From Siphonodentalium dalli (Eukaryota; Mollusca; Scaphopoda; Gadilida; Siphonodentaliidae), in assembly GCA_032622095.1 (NCBI GenBank), contig CP136067.1:174938556-175002555 (forward strand): a stretch of DNA of 64,000 nucleotides, written 5' to 3'. This document shows positions 45,030 through 56,349 of this stretch, in pieces; position 1 is the first letter of the stretch, and the number at the start of each line of letters is the position of its first letter. The position numbers and the translations under genes are program-made. The notes beneath the pieces were generated by a model, which did no database searches, was not told the DNA's origin, and worked only from the letters and a program-made list of their open reading frames with translations.

Positions 45030-47206
45030 TAGATGAAACAGCGAGAAATTAGCTTCTCCAAGAGAAAGTTGTTTGAGTCAGGGTTTGGGGTGGGGGGGGG
45101 GGGGGGAGATGTCCAGGTCAGGATATCTTCCCCCCCCCACCCAGCACCTACATGACAAAAAAATAATCTTATGGTTTTATCGCTCGTTTTGGACATCTTC
45201 ACCCCCACCCAAACCCTGACTCAAACAACTTGTTCTCAGAAGAAGTTAATTTCTCGATGTTTCATGACTATATAAAGCAAAACAAGCGATAAAACCATAA
45301 GATTATTTTTTTGTCATGTAGGTGCTGGGTGGGGGGGGGGGAGATATCCTGACCTGGATATTTCCCCCCCCCACCCTGACTCAAACAACTTGTTCTCAGA
45401 AGAAGTTAATTTCTCGCTGTTTCATGACTATATAAAGCAAAACGAGCGATAAAACCATAAGATAATCTTTTTGTCATGTAGGTGCTGGGTGGGGGGGGGG
45501 AGATATCCTGACCTGGACATCTCCCCCCCCCCACCCCAAACCCTGACTCAAACAACTTGTTGTCAGAAGAAGTTAATTTCTCGCTGTTTCATGACTATAT
45601 AAAGCAAAACGAGCGATAAAACCATAAGATTATTTTTTTGTCATGTAGGTGCTGGGTGGGGGGGGGGGGAGATATCCTGACCTGGACATCTCCCCCCCCC
45701 CCACCCAAACCCTGACTCAAACAACTTGTTGTCAGAAGAAGTTAATTTCTCGCTGTTTCATGACTATATAAAGCAAAACAAGCGATAAAACAATAAGATT
45801 ATTTTTTTGTCATGTAGGTGCTGGGTGGGGGTGGGGGGGATATCCTGACCTGGACATCTCCCCCCCCCACCCTGACTCAAACAACTTGTTCTCAGAAGAA
45901 GTTAATTTCTCGCTGTTTCTTGACTATATAAAGCAAAACGAGCGATAAAACCATAAGATTATTTTTTTGTCATGTAGGTGCTGGGTGGGGGGGGGGGGGG
46001 TTTGAGATATCCTGACCTGGACATCTTCCCCCCCCCCACCCCAAACCCTGACTCAAACAACTTGTTGTCAGAAGAAGTTAATTTCTCGCTGTTTCATGAC
46101 TATATAAAGCAAAACGAGCGATAAAACCATAAGATTATTTTTTTGTCATGTAGGTGCTGGGTGGGGGGGGGGAGATATCCTGACCTGGACATCTGCCCCC
46201 CCCCCCCACCCAAACCCTGACTCAAACAACTTGTTGTCAGAAGAAGTTAATTTCTCGCTGTTTCATGACTATATAAAGCAAAACAAGCGATAAAACCATA
46301 AGATTATTTTTTTGTCATGTAGGTGCTGGGTGGGGGGGGGGGGGGGGGAGATATCCTGACCTGGACATCTGCCCCCCCCCACTCCAAACCCTGACTCAAA
46401 CAACTTGTTCTCAGAAGAAGTTAATTTATCGCTGTTTCTTGACTATATAAAGCAAAACGAGCGATAAAACCATAAGATTATTTTTTTGTCATGTAGGTGC
46501 TGGGTGGGGGGGGGGGGGGGGAAGATATCCTGACCTGGACATTTCCCCCCCCCCACCCAAACCCTGACTCAAACAACTTGTTCTCAGAAGAAGTTAATTT
46601 CTCGATGTTTCATGACTATATAAAGCAAAACAAGCGATAAAACCATAAGATTATTTTTTTGTCATGTAGGTGCTGGGTGGGGGGGGGGGATATCCTGACC
46701 TGGACATTTCCCCCCCCCCCCCCCACCACAAACCCTGACTCAAACAACTTGTTCTCAGAAGAAGTTAATTTCTCGCTGTTTCATGACTATATAAAGCAAA
46801 ACGAGCGATAAAACCATAAGATAATTTTTTTGTCATGTAGGTGCTGGGTGGGGGGGGGGGAGATATCCTGACCTGGACATCCCCCCCCCCACCCCAAACC
46901 CTGACTCAAACAACTTGTTCTCAGAAGAAGTTAATTTCTCGCTGTTTCATGACTATATAAAGCAAAACAAGCGATAAAACCATAAGATTATTTTTTTGTC
47001 ATGTAGGTGCTGGGTGGGGGGGGGGGGGGAAATATCCTGACCTGGACATTCCCCCCCCCCACCCCAAACCCTGACTCAAACAACTTGTTCTCAGAAGTTA
47101 ATTTCTCGCTGTTTCTTGACTATATAAAGCAAAACGAGCGATAAAACCATAAGATTATTTTTTTGTCATGTAGGTGCTGGGTGGGGGGGGGGGAGATATC
47201 TGAAAG
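45030..47206. repeat. ~168-bp satellite, 12 direct units plus one inverted, with G/C hairpin cores
   Basis: Direct units recur with GTGCTGGGTGGGGG at about 45321, 45483, 45648, 45818, 45978, 46156, 46322, 46497, 46671, 46840, 47007 and 47172, a spacing of 160-178 bp. Each unit has a G-run, AGATATCCTGACCTGGACAT, a C-run, then CCCTGACTCAAACAACTTGT, AGAAGTTAATTTCTCGCTGT, TTCATGACTATATAAAGC, AAAACGAGCGATAAAACCAT and AAGATTATTTTTTTGTCATG. The first unit (45030-45187) is inverted. Length changes are concentrated in the G and C runs. The G-run, spacer and C-run form a hairpin with a stem of about 20 bp. Flanking sequences appear much more conserved than the runs. Confidence 0.9.
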
Positions 47207-50200
47207 AAAAACAACTCTACAGACCTTATATACCCCACCCCACTCACACTGTCCATTAATATGTCCTTGAAATACCCATGCTCCACTTGCAAAAAATCAG
47301 TGCGAAATAACCAAGATTCCTTATGCTGTGACATGTGTGATCAATGGATCCATCTATATTGTTCTAAACTTTAAAAAGCAGACTTCATAAAACTTGTTGA
47401 TGATGAAAAACATGGTTTTGTCACCATTGTATTGCATCTATACTACCATTTAATCATATAGAAGAGGCACTGTTTTGGTTGGCTTTATTTGATATGAAAC
47501 ACGATTATGTTCATTCAAATCATCAAATGTCACCTCAAAAGATCCCTTACTAATGAACCCATTCACCCTGAATGATGACTTTTGTAAGGAATCCCAACTG
47601 GATGACGATGACTATAACTTAGACCCAATAAATGCTGAAAACTCCTCCAATTATATCCTTCTTGAAGAATTCAATGATAAACTGAAACAGTTGAATAAAA
47701 ATATATCATCTTCAATAATTCATTTCAACATACGTTCTTTAATGAGAAATATAGATAAATTATCTACTTTCCTTCATGCTTGTAGACATAGATTTGATAT
47801 AATAGGCATTACTGAAACATGAGTCCCCAATTGACCTGACAAAAATGGGGAGATACAGTTTATATAAAAACCATAGGAATGACAGAATGGGGAGTGGGGT
47901 TGGAATATATGCTAACGATAACATTAAAGCTCAAGTTCGAACATACTTATCAATATCCACGGAAAGCTTTGAAAGCTTATTTATTGAAATCCATGATCAT
48001 AAAAACAAGAACCAACTAGTAGGTTGTATATACCGATGCCCCAATTATGATGTCGACACATTTCTTGAATAACTTGAAACAGTACTAACTCAAATACATA
48101 AAGAAAAAAAGGAATGCTTCCTGGTGGGTGATTTCAACATAAAAATAAATAATGATAATACCAGTGGAAAGAACTTCTTAAACCTATTGAAGTCATTTAT
48201 GTTTCTGCCAACAATAACTAAACCCACCAGAATTCAGTGCAACCCTCATTGACAACATATTCTCCAACTGTCATCTCTCTTCATTTTACGCAGGTATTTT
48301 TGTGGAAGACATATCTGATCACTTGCCCATTTACCTTCTTGTGGATAATGGAGCCAAAAAAAGTAACCAACAAAGATGTTTTTATTTACCAAAGAGACTA
48401 TTCAAATATTCAAAGAAAAACATAAAAATATTCATCAACCATATCTCAGTGGCTGACTGGAGAACAGTACTTTATAACCAGGACTGCAATGAAGCTTATA
48501 ACATATTTCATGGTAAAATAATGAGCACTTATAATCTTAACTTCCCAAAAAAGAGGAAGAAAGTCCAAATATCTAATAATCAAAATCCATGGATAACAAC
48601 AGGTATACTGAACTCCATCAGAAGAAGGAATAAACTTTATAAAATATTCATTAAAGTCAGAACAAAATATAATAATGAGCAATACAAGAAGTATAGACAT
48701 AAAGTAAACTCAATTATTCGAATTCTAAGCAGCATTTTTATCATAGTAAGTTCCAACAGTATGAAAGTAACATTAATGCTACATTGAAACTAATCAAAAA
48801 CATTCTCAACAAAAAATAGAGTAACAGCACCACAACAGAGTTCTTATATGATAATAAATACATCCAAGAAGGAAATTGCTGCCAAATTTAATGATTTTTT
48901 CACGAATATTGGACCAAACCTTGCTGCCAAGATAAGATCTTGTGAAAATCCGCCAGACTACCTTAATCAGCCACACCCAACTGATGAATTTGAGATCCTT
49001 GATTTATTAAAACGTATCAATTCTATAAAAGGCGGCAGGTATTAATGAACTGAAATGTTCTATTCTGAAGACATGCTCCGAATTTATTATTAAACCCATT
49101 ACACATAGCTGTAATCTCTCCCTATCTAATGGCATATTCCCAGACCTCGTGAAGGTAGCTAAAGTTATTCCAATCTACAAATCTAAAGACCCAACAATTT
49201 TAAGTAACTACAGGGCACAGGCCAGTATCTGTGCTACCCATTTTCTCAAAAATTCTTGAAAAACTGATGTACACCAGAATGGATAAATACCTTACAAAAT
49301 ACATTATTCTATATTGTAGCCAATATGGCTTCAGAAAAAAAATCACTCAACTATTCTTGCTTTAACTGATTTATTAGAAAAAATAACTCAAGCTTTAGAT
49401 AAAAAAGAACACACGATTGGAGTATTTTTAGATTTATCCAAGGCATTTGACACTATAAACCACAATATAATGATTAATAAACTCGAACACTATGACTGTC
49501 GGGGGGTTGCACTGAACTGGTTCCGCAGCTACCTGTCAAATAGAAAGCAATATGTACAATACGAAGGCAACTTTTCCTGCCAAACAAATATAACCTGTGG
49601 CGTGCCGCAGGGATCCATACTTGGCCCTCTTCTCGTCTTATATACATGAATGATCTTCCAAATGTGTGCAAAGAATTAAAGGTAATACTATTTGCTGATG
49701 ATACAAATGGCTTTTACTCAGATAAAGACATTATTAATGCTTATGATGTTGTTAACAAAGAAATGGAGGCAATGAACAAATGGTTTCTAGCTAACAAATT
49801 ATCTTTAAATCTTGATAAAACAAACTATCTGCTTTTCACAAATACAGATCTTTGTAAGTCGTTAAATTTTCTACCGGAGCTAAAAATTAATGATAAACTG
49901 GTCCAAAGGGTTAAAAACACTAAATTCCTAGGAATTAATATTGAAGAAACTTTGTCATGGGATTTACATGTGGATACAATTATCAATAAACTATCGAGAA
50001 ACCTAGGAGTCATGCGTAAGGTTAGTGAGTTTGTACCAAAGGATACGATGAAATCACTTTATTCGATACTTATTATCCCATATCTCACCTATTGTAATGC
50101 TATTTGGAGTGCAACAACAGTGAACAATCTTCAAAAACTTGAAAAAATATAACACAAAGCAATTGCAACACTGTTATATGGATATAAAAATACCCAGGAA

Positions 50201-50682
50201 ATATGCAAGAAACACAATTTATTGCTGCTTGAAGACATTGGAAATATGCAACTGCTTAAAATTTTACATGATTTCCGCCACAAGAAACTCCATAAATCAC
50301 TGACTTCCCTATTTACAAGCCTACATGATATCCATAAATACAATACACGGTCCAAAGCTAATTCAAATCTATTCTGTGTATTTAAAAGGACGAAAAAAGC
50401 AAAAATGCCACATCAACCAGAGCCAGATGCCCGTGGAATGAACTACCAACTGACTGCAAACTCAGAATAGAAATTGATAGCAATTACTCAAAATATCTGA
50501 AAGAATATTTAATTAACAAGCAACATAAACCAACCTCCCCCACTGAATAGTGCTCCTCCCTGGTTACCGACATGTACTCTAATAGTAGTACAAACAGAGT
50601 TCTGTCACCACAGGGGTATTCAAATTAGGACAAGCTCCTTATTGTTTCTTACTCTTATTGTATAATTCCTCCTACTCTGATT
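47207..50682 (+). pseudogene. Decayed LINE (PHD-type zinc finger, endonuclease, reverse transcriptase)
   Basis: The order of domains matches a nearly full-length non-LTR retrotransposon. A PHD-like cysteine motif (YPCSTCKKS...LCCDMCDQWIHLYC, about 47265-47370) comes first, then endonuclease pieces (IIHFNIRSL, GSGVGIYANDN, FLVGDFNI; 47715-48150). Reverse transcriptase follows (DLSKAFDTINHN near 49430, GVPQGSILGPL near 49600, FADDTN near 49690). A C-terminal region runs to about 50470 (AIATLLYGYKNTQEICKKHN, YNTRSKANSNLF). Frames are broken by several stops (48070-48072, 49648, 50150-50152 and others) and shifts. A PHD finger before the endonuclease is known from some L2/Crack-like lineages (from memory). 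Its 5' end directly follows the 168-bp satellite and its 3' end directly abuts a zinc-finger gene. Confidence 0.82.
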
Positions 50683-51289
50683 AGCCACGGTTCATAAGAG
50701 AACACACACCGGAGATCGTCCGTATCCGTGCGATGTGTGTGAGAAATCGTTTGCTCAGAACCATCAACTCATGAGTCATAAGATAATCCACACCGGCGAT
50801 CGACCATATCAGTGTGATATCTGTGAGGAGTTATTCTCCCATAAAAGTAACCCAATGATACACAATGAACTCCACGCAGGCGATCGTCCGTATCATTGCG
50901 ATGCGTGTGAGAAATCATTCGCCAATAGTAGTAGCCTATTTAGACATAACCGAAGCCACACAGGCGAACGCCCGTATCAGTGCGAGCTGTATGAGAAATC
51001 ATTTGCCCAGAACTATCACATGATGAGACACAAGAGAATAACCCACATAGGCGAGCGTCCGTATCAGAGCGATGTGTGTGAGAAATCGTTCTCGCAAAGC
51101 AGTAACCTAATGATACATATGAAACCGCACACAGGTGATCGTCCGTATCAGTGCGATATGTGTGAGAAATCATTTGCCATGAGCAGTAGCTTAATAAGAC
51201 ATAACAGAAGCCACACAGGCGAACGCCCGTATCAATGTGATGTGTGTGGGGAAATCGTTTGCCCAGAGCGATCACATAATGAGACATAA
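50683..51289 (+). pseudogene. C2H2 zinc-finger array, first frame (about 6-7 fingers)
   Basis: It begins inside a finger (ATVHKRTHTGDRPYPCDVCE) exactly where the LINE ends, so the 5' part of the gene is missing. Fingers with TGDRP/TGERP linkers follow. Some ligands are lost: the finger near 50985 has CELYE (second cysteine to tyrosine), and the one near 51067 has SDVCE (first cysteine to serine). An extra G near 51247-51251 (GTGTGGGGAAATCG against GTGTGGGAAATCG elsewhere) shifts the frame, after which the array continues in the frame beginning at 51237. Confidence 0.75.
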
Positions 51290-52358
51290 CAGAAGCCACA
51301 CAGACGACCGTCCGTATCAGTGCGATGTGTGTGGTAAATCGTTTGCCCAGAGCGATCACCTAATGATACATAACAGAAGCCACACAGGCGACCGTCCGCA
51401 TCAGTGCGATGTGTGTGGGAAATCGTTTGCCCAGAGCGATCACCTAATGATACATAACATAAGCCACACAGGCGACCGTCCGTATCAATGCGATGTGTGT
51501 GAGAAATCATTTACTACTTCAACTCAAGCCACCGTCCATAAGAGAACACACACAGGCGACCGTCCGTATCAATGCGATGTGTGTGGGAAATCGTTTACTA
51601 CTTCAACTCAAGCCACCGTCCATAAGAGAACACACACAGGCGACCGTCCGTATCAATGCGATGTGTGTGGGAAATCGTTTACTACTTCAACTCAAGCCAC
51701 CGTCCATAAGAGAACACACACAGGCGACCGTCCGTATCAATGCGATGTGTGTGGAAAATCGTTTACTACTTCAACTCAAGCCACCGTCCATAAGAGAACA
51801 CACACAGGCGACCGTCCGTATCAATGCGATGTGTGTGAGAAATCATTTACTACTTCAACTCAAGCCACCGTCCATAAGAGAACACACACAGGTGACCGTC
51901 CGTATCAATGCGATGTGTGTGGGAAATCGTTTACTACTTCAACTCAAGCCACCGTCCATAAGAGAACACACACAGGCGACCGTCCGTATCAATGCGATGT
52001 GTGTGAGAAATCGTTTACTACTTCAACTCAAGCCACCGTCCATAAGAGAACACACACAGGCGACCGTCCGTATCAATGCGATGTGTGTGAGAAATCGTTT
52101 ACTACTTCAACTCAAGCCACCGTCCATAAGAGAACACACACAGGCGACCGTCCGTATCAGTGCGATATGTGTGGGAAATCGTGTGCCCAGAGCGATCACC
52201 TAATGAGACATAACAGAATCCACACAGGCGATCGTCCGTATCAGTGCGATGTGTATGAGAAATCACTTACAACTTCAACTCAAGCCACCGTCCATAAGAG
52301 AACACACACAGGCGACCGTCCATATCAGTGCGATGTGTGTGGGAAATCGTTCACCTAG
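51237..52358 (+). CDS. C2H2 zinc-finger array, second frame (about 13 fingers, eight near-identical)
   Basis: An open frame of 373 residues. Three fingers of the SFAQSDHLM type come first, then eight successive 84-bp units encoding SFTTSTQATVHKRTHTGDRP (about 51500-52150), nearly identical at DNA level. These are followed by an SCAQSDHLMR finger, another TTSTQAT finger and a truncated finger ending at TAG (52356-52358), where SFT would normally be followed by glutamine. In the TTSTQAT fingers the usual core leucine of the helix is alanine. The ligands C, C, H, H are kept. The role would be DNA binding, but lack of a start region, an upstream frameshift and the early stop suggest a pseudogene or only a part of one. 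Confidence 0.7.
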   Translation: MMCVGKSFAQSDHIMRHNRSHTDDRPYQCDVCGKSFAQSDHLMIHNRSHTGDRPHQCDVCGKSFAQSDHLMIHNISHTGDRPYQCDVCEKSFTTSTQATVHKRTHTGDRPYQCDVCGKSFTTSTQATVHKRTHTGDRPYQCDVCGKSFTTSTQATVHKRTHTGDRPYQCDVCGKSFTTSTQATVHKRTHTGDRPYQCDVCEKSFTTSTQATVHKRTHTGDRPYQCDVCGKSFTTSTQATVHKRTHTGDRPYQCDVCEKSFTTSTQATVHKRTHTGDRPYQCDVCEKSFTTSTQATVHKRTHTGDRPYQCDMCGKSCAQSDHLMRHNRIHTGDRPYQCDVYEKSLTTSTQATVHKRTHTGDRPYQCDVCGKSFT

Positions 52359-52750
52359 AGAAGTAGCCTGATGAGACATAACAGAAGCCACACGACCGTA
52401 TTAGTGTTATGTCTGTGAGAAATCATTCGTACATGACAAGAGCCTAATGAGCCACAATACTCTCCACACAGGCGACCGTCCGTATCAGTGTGATGTGTGT
52501 GAGAAATCATTCGTCCTGAGCAGTAGCTTAATGAGACATATGAAGCTTCATACAACATGGCGTCCGTATCAGTGCGATGTGTGTGAGGAATACAATCATA
52601 TAGATAATCTGATAACACAGGGATAGCAAGGATATCCACGCAGATGATCGCCCATATCAATGCGATGTGTGGGAGAAATAATTTTCCCAAAAGAGTCCCT
52701 TGATGACGATCATACGTGTCGGTCCGATGTGTGTGAGAAATAATCCTCTC
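52359..52750 (+). pseudogene. Degenerate 3' end of the zinc-finger array
   Basis: Finger remnants continue in shifted frames: RPYQCDVCEKSFVLSSSLMR with HMKLH near 52481-52550, CDVCEEYNHIDNL near 52577, then fragments to about 52745. A deletion near 52392-52400 and several stops show decay. Confidence 0.65.
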
Positions 52751-52843
52751 AGAGTGTTTTACTTTAACATGTACATAACATTAGTGACTGTTATCGACGA
52801 AGTGAAACGACGATACCCAAAGGCGACCATTCGAGTATAATCA

Positions 52844-53102
52844 GTGCTACCCACACCGCACAACCACGGAACAAATCGGTTGATTTTTGAAACAAATGAA
52901 TGCTATAAATCAGTCTGTGCGCTAAATGGATGCGAATACATAGATAACGCACCATCATTTGTGGAACCACGAACCACCCGCGTGGCAGTACATCTCTTCC
53001 ATGACAAATGGCATCCTAACAATGATGGTGTGGAACGATTGGGCAGAAACATTCTCCACGGGACGAACAGTAAACAGACCTTTGATCCTTTGTTACAACA
53101 TA
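52844..53102 (+). pseudogene. SGNH/GDSL hydrolase-like C-terminal fragment
   Basis: One frame reads LIFETNECYKSVCALNGCEY, then IDNAPSF, and later HDKWHPNNDGVERLGRNI. N..L..LC...G...IDN..F followed by D..H.N..G...L..N is the end of the SGNH hydrolase fold, with the catalytic D..H pair. Such domains occur in ORF1 of several LINE groups and in dispersed gene families of marine invertebrates (from memory). Earlier catalytic blocks are not seen. A second frame (53060-53246, ending LIAELRDCINGTN) may be its shifted continuation. It could be ORF1 of the LINE starting near 53880. Confidence 0.5.
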
Positions 53103-53249
53103 GTGGTCGGTGCATGGTCTCACCCACTACCTGCGACGAATCGCCAGCCCTCAGCGGGTGACTTGAAAGACTCCCAAAATGTAATGGCTTCCGAACTCGG
53201 TAGTTTGATAGCTGAACTGAGAGATTGCATCAACGGGACTAATTAGTTA

Positions 53250-53880
53250 CATGTTGGTTCCGTAGGCATGGCACAGCGTAATCTACAGTAAGATGGGCTG
53301 TGTGTCACGGTACATATGTACTAATCGAATAACTCTTTAATTGCTTGTGTAACATCCGCTATCGACCCTTTAAGTTGTCACTTTTTTATGTATCGACGTG
53401 GATACATCAATGAACGCCTTGTCGACAATTATCTTCCATAGTCTCACTTGGTGGCACCATATATCAATTAAAAGACGATCACCAGCTCGTTAGTCAATCA
53501 TCTATAACGACCTCTATTTGAACCAAAGTCGATACAATAATGCACTTTAGTGTAAACCAATACTTTAGTTAAACCAATACTTATTTGAAAAACAAGCCTT
53601 CACTTTGACTATGTATACATAGATAAGTAAACAAACAATCTTATCCCCAGGCTTGGATAATATCTCAAAATCTTCATGTAGTAAAAACTAGACCCACTGT
53701 ATATTATGTTGTTGCCATGCATGATGTTTCGCCATATTGTTATATTTAGTATGTTGTTATATTTAGTATGAACTCATTATTTACGTATACTTATATGTTG
53801 GACTGCACTTCAAATGTTGTTTCGAGTCCGCTGATTTAGGTGAATTGCGGTGAATATTACATTTTAGGGAGAATTGGAAG
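53250..53880. other. Non-coding stretch, nothing recognised
   Basis: AT-rich sequence between the SGNH-like fragment and the endonuclease-bearing LINE. The short repeat TGTTATATTTAGTATG is doubled near 53738-53770. Confidence 0.4.
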
Positions 53881-53939
53881 GCTTACCAGCTCCATGGCTA
53901 GTATATTGAAATTATGTCAGACATGAGTACAACAGATCA

Positions 53940-55481
53940 AAGTAATACAATCCGATATACAAGCTAGAATGTGCAAGGGATCCGTAAAAAAATTAGAGAT
54001 CCAGAATTTAGACACCAAATAGAGAGATATGAGTTTATTACTTTGATAGAAACGTGGCATCAAGATTCATCAGAAATTGATTTAGAAGGTTACGAAAATC
54101 TAAATTTAAGTCGTGGCAAGGGCAAGAAAAAAGGTGGTATCGCCTTTTATTTCCTCTCAAAATTCAAAAAGTACATGCGAAAAGTCTACACTGTAAACGA
54201 AGTAGCACTAATTGTTGAGTTCGATGGTAAATTACTTAACCAATCCACAAAAGTAATATTTGTGTCATTGTACATTCCTCCCAGCAATTCTAGCTTTTGG
54301 AAAACGAAAGATAAAGATGATGATATTTTTTAGTGTGTCGAGAAGGCATTCGCTCGGTACAAGAACAATGAACTTTTAATTCTCGGCGGGGATTTTAATG
54401 CACGCACAGGTGAATTGCCAGACCACGTGGTATCTGACAGTGATCAACACACGCCGCTCCCAGCTGATTATATAATAGACACGTGCCCTAATAGAGTCAG
54501 TATGGATAGTCGTGTAAACTCCTTTGGACGCCAGCTCATTACTCTTTGCCAAAGTAGTGGTATTCGTATAATTAATGGACGATCTATAGGCGATCGACTT
54601 GGTCATTTCACAAGCTATCAATATAATGGGGCGAGCGTCGTTGATTATATCCTTATAACAGAGAGTTTTCTTTGTGCCGTTGATTACTTTTGCGTTAAAC
54701 TTCCAACGGAATTCTCTGACCATTGTCAATTAGTTCTTCACTTAAAATATGATAATGAACGATGCCAATCATCAAACAAATACACATATACCGGAATAAG
54801 AACACATCTTAAATGGGCAGATCATAGTGATGAGAAATTGCGTGACGTCATGCATAATACGTCCATGCGGGGACGCTTATCTAACTATAAAACGTATCCC
54901 TATCAGCACGATGTTTGCGGTGCCACAAATGCGACCAAAGACCTTAAGTACGAAATAGAACCTTATCTTCTTCACACAACATCAATAGAAAATAGAATCG
55001 TTTTCACTAGACTGCGAATAAGTAATCATAAATTGGCTATTGAAAAGGGACGCCACACACAACCGCCGACGGCAGTGGAACAAAGGTTTTGTATATTTTG
55101 TTCGGATAATGCTATTGAAGACGAAAAACATTTTCTTTTAGAGTGCAGCGCTTACCGCTCACAACGTCTCGAGCTCACAAAGCTTACGAAGACACATGTC
55201 CCAAACTGAACAGCTTGTCAAAATCTTATCCAACAATGTGTCAAATACATGCACTTCAATTTGTCATATGATCCGAAGATTATTCTCCGTACGCGATGAG
55301 CATCGTTTCATAACTCAATGATTAAATACAGAATAGATGATCCATTGCACATTCAGCTTGACCATATATTAATATCATTTATTATACTGTTCAATACACA
55401 ATGTACAAGTATATGTTATTATGTATGCATACTGTCCTTATAAGGATGTTTTTGCCAATTAAACTTATCTTAAATGTGAGT
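53940..55481 (+). pseudogene. Internally deleted LINE: endonuclease joined to C-terminus, no reverse transcriptase
   Basis: An apurinic-type endonuclease is readable: NVQGIRKKI, FITLIETWH, GGIAFYF, then GGDFNART near 54384, SVVDYILI near 54637 and EFSDHCQLVLHLKY near 54710. It is interrupted in frame by TAG upstream of NVQGI and at 54331-54333. From about 54870-54960 the frame passes into RIVFTRLRISNHKLAIEKGR and H..QPP.AVEQRFC.FC...IEDEKHFLLEC, the cysteine/histidine C-terminal motif that normally follows the reverse transcriptase. It ends at 55207-55209. The whole reverse-transcriptase domain is absent although the frame is kept across the junction. 3' untranslated sequence runs to about 55481. 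Confidence 0.75.
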
Positions 55482-56142
55482 TTTAACTGCGGTAGGTTTG
55501 TTCTATTATGTCTTAAAAGGGGAATCCCCGATTCATGTTGTAGACTGGTCTAAATTAGTATTACTCGTAACTGATGGTGGGCTTTTCATCTGTTATTTTT
55601 TTTTATATACAGCAATGATTTATACAGTAGTCAGTGAAAGATGAACACATCATGCATGCACAGCCTTTTTCCGTATTAAACTCTGCGAGGCAGATAACAA
55701 GTTTGATCCTCTTCAAACTTCAAAGTTCCATAAGTATTTTCTGTCACTATATGCATTGGAGATTTAAAGATGGATTATCAACTTAAGTCTTTAGTCCTCA
55801 CATATATCACATGCAGTGCACGGTACTTTGTCGTTAAACTATATCAGAACATGATTCCCGACAGATTTCCCCTTTCTTGGCGCCAAAATACCCCGAAAAT
55901 ATCCCCGAGGCGGCAGAGTTAAAAAAAACAAAAACAAATTGGCGTCTATCGACCCCATAGCTAGATAGATAGGTTAATGAAATAAAACGTGCACACGAGA
56001 CCGATGTCAAAATAACAAATATATATAACAATGTCAACAATGATTCAACATAATATATATATATATATACTATAGTAACTATTTCATTATTATATCAGTA
56101 GAATTTGACCTTTCTTTGAAAAATGTCCATGTTGCAGATTAT
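55482..56142. other. Non-coding stretch with an AT dinucleotide run
   Basis: A TTTAAAGATGGATTATC motif near 55765 equals one terminus of the TTAA MITE at 57076, probably a solo end. An (AT)n run lies at about 56053-56070. No gene is supported. Confidence 0.45.
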
Positions 56143-56349
56143 TTATTGGAATCTGTGGCCATCATTCAATCCAATAAATTTATCACTCATCATCCCTATC
56201 TCACAAAACAAGTGTTTACGCATCTTTTCATATGTGTTGCGACGCATAACGAAGTGTTCTTCATTCACAACATCCATGTTACATTTCCTAACAATTCTTT
56301 TATCAGGTGACACTATTGGCTGTTTGTGGCGACCCTTTTCAGTTTCCAA
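56143..56349 (-). pseudogene. C-terminal fragment of a LINE, reverse strand
   Basis: The minus-strand frame reads ETEKGRHKQPIVSPDKRIVR, then KCNMDVVNEEHFVMR and YEKMRKHLF. The pattern EKGRH..P......C..C...EEHF....Y...R is the same C-terminal motif seen in the LINE at 55020-55180. The first cysteine of the pair (VRKC for CRKC) and the later one (RRNTY for CPAY-type) have changed. Only this end is present. Confidence 0.6.

Noticed and set aside
44756-45208. A 150-residue open frame with cysteine/valine and proline runs.
   Set aside because: It crosses a CA microsatellite and the first satellite unit; the composition reflects the repeats.
45030-47206. Telomeric or centromeric identity for the 168-bp satellite.
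   Set aside because: Unit length is in the range of centromeric satellites, but only about 13 units are present, LINEs and genes surround it, and no telomere repeat is seen.
50940-51510. Minus-strand open frames with repeated CGFCYVSLG-type text.
   Set aside because: They are antisense shadows of the zinc-finger units; the real coding strand is clear from the C2H2 spacing.
51493-52203. A second open frame overlapping the zinc-finger array (repeats of LLLQLKPPSIREHTQ).
   Set aside because: It is the +1 shadow of the repeated 84-bp finger unit. Openness follows from the tandem repetition.
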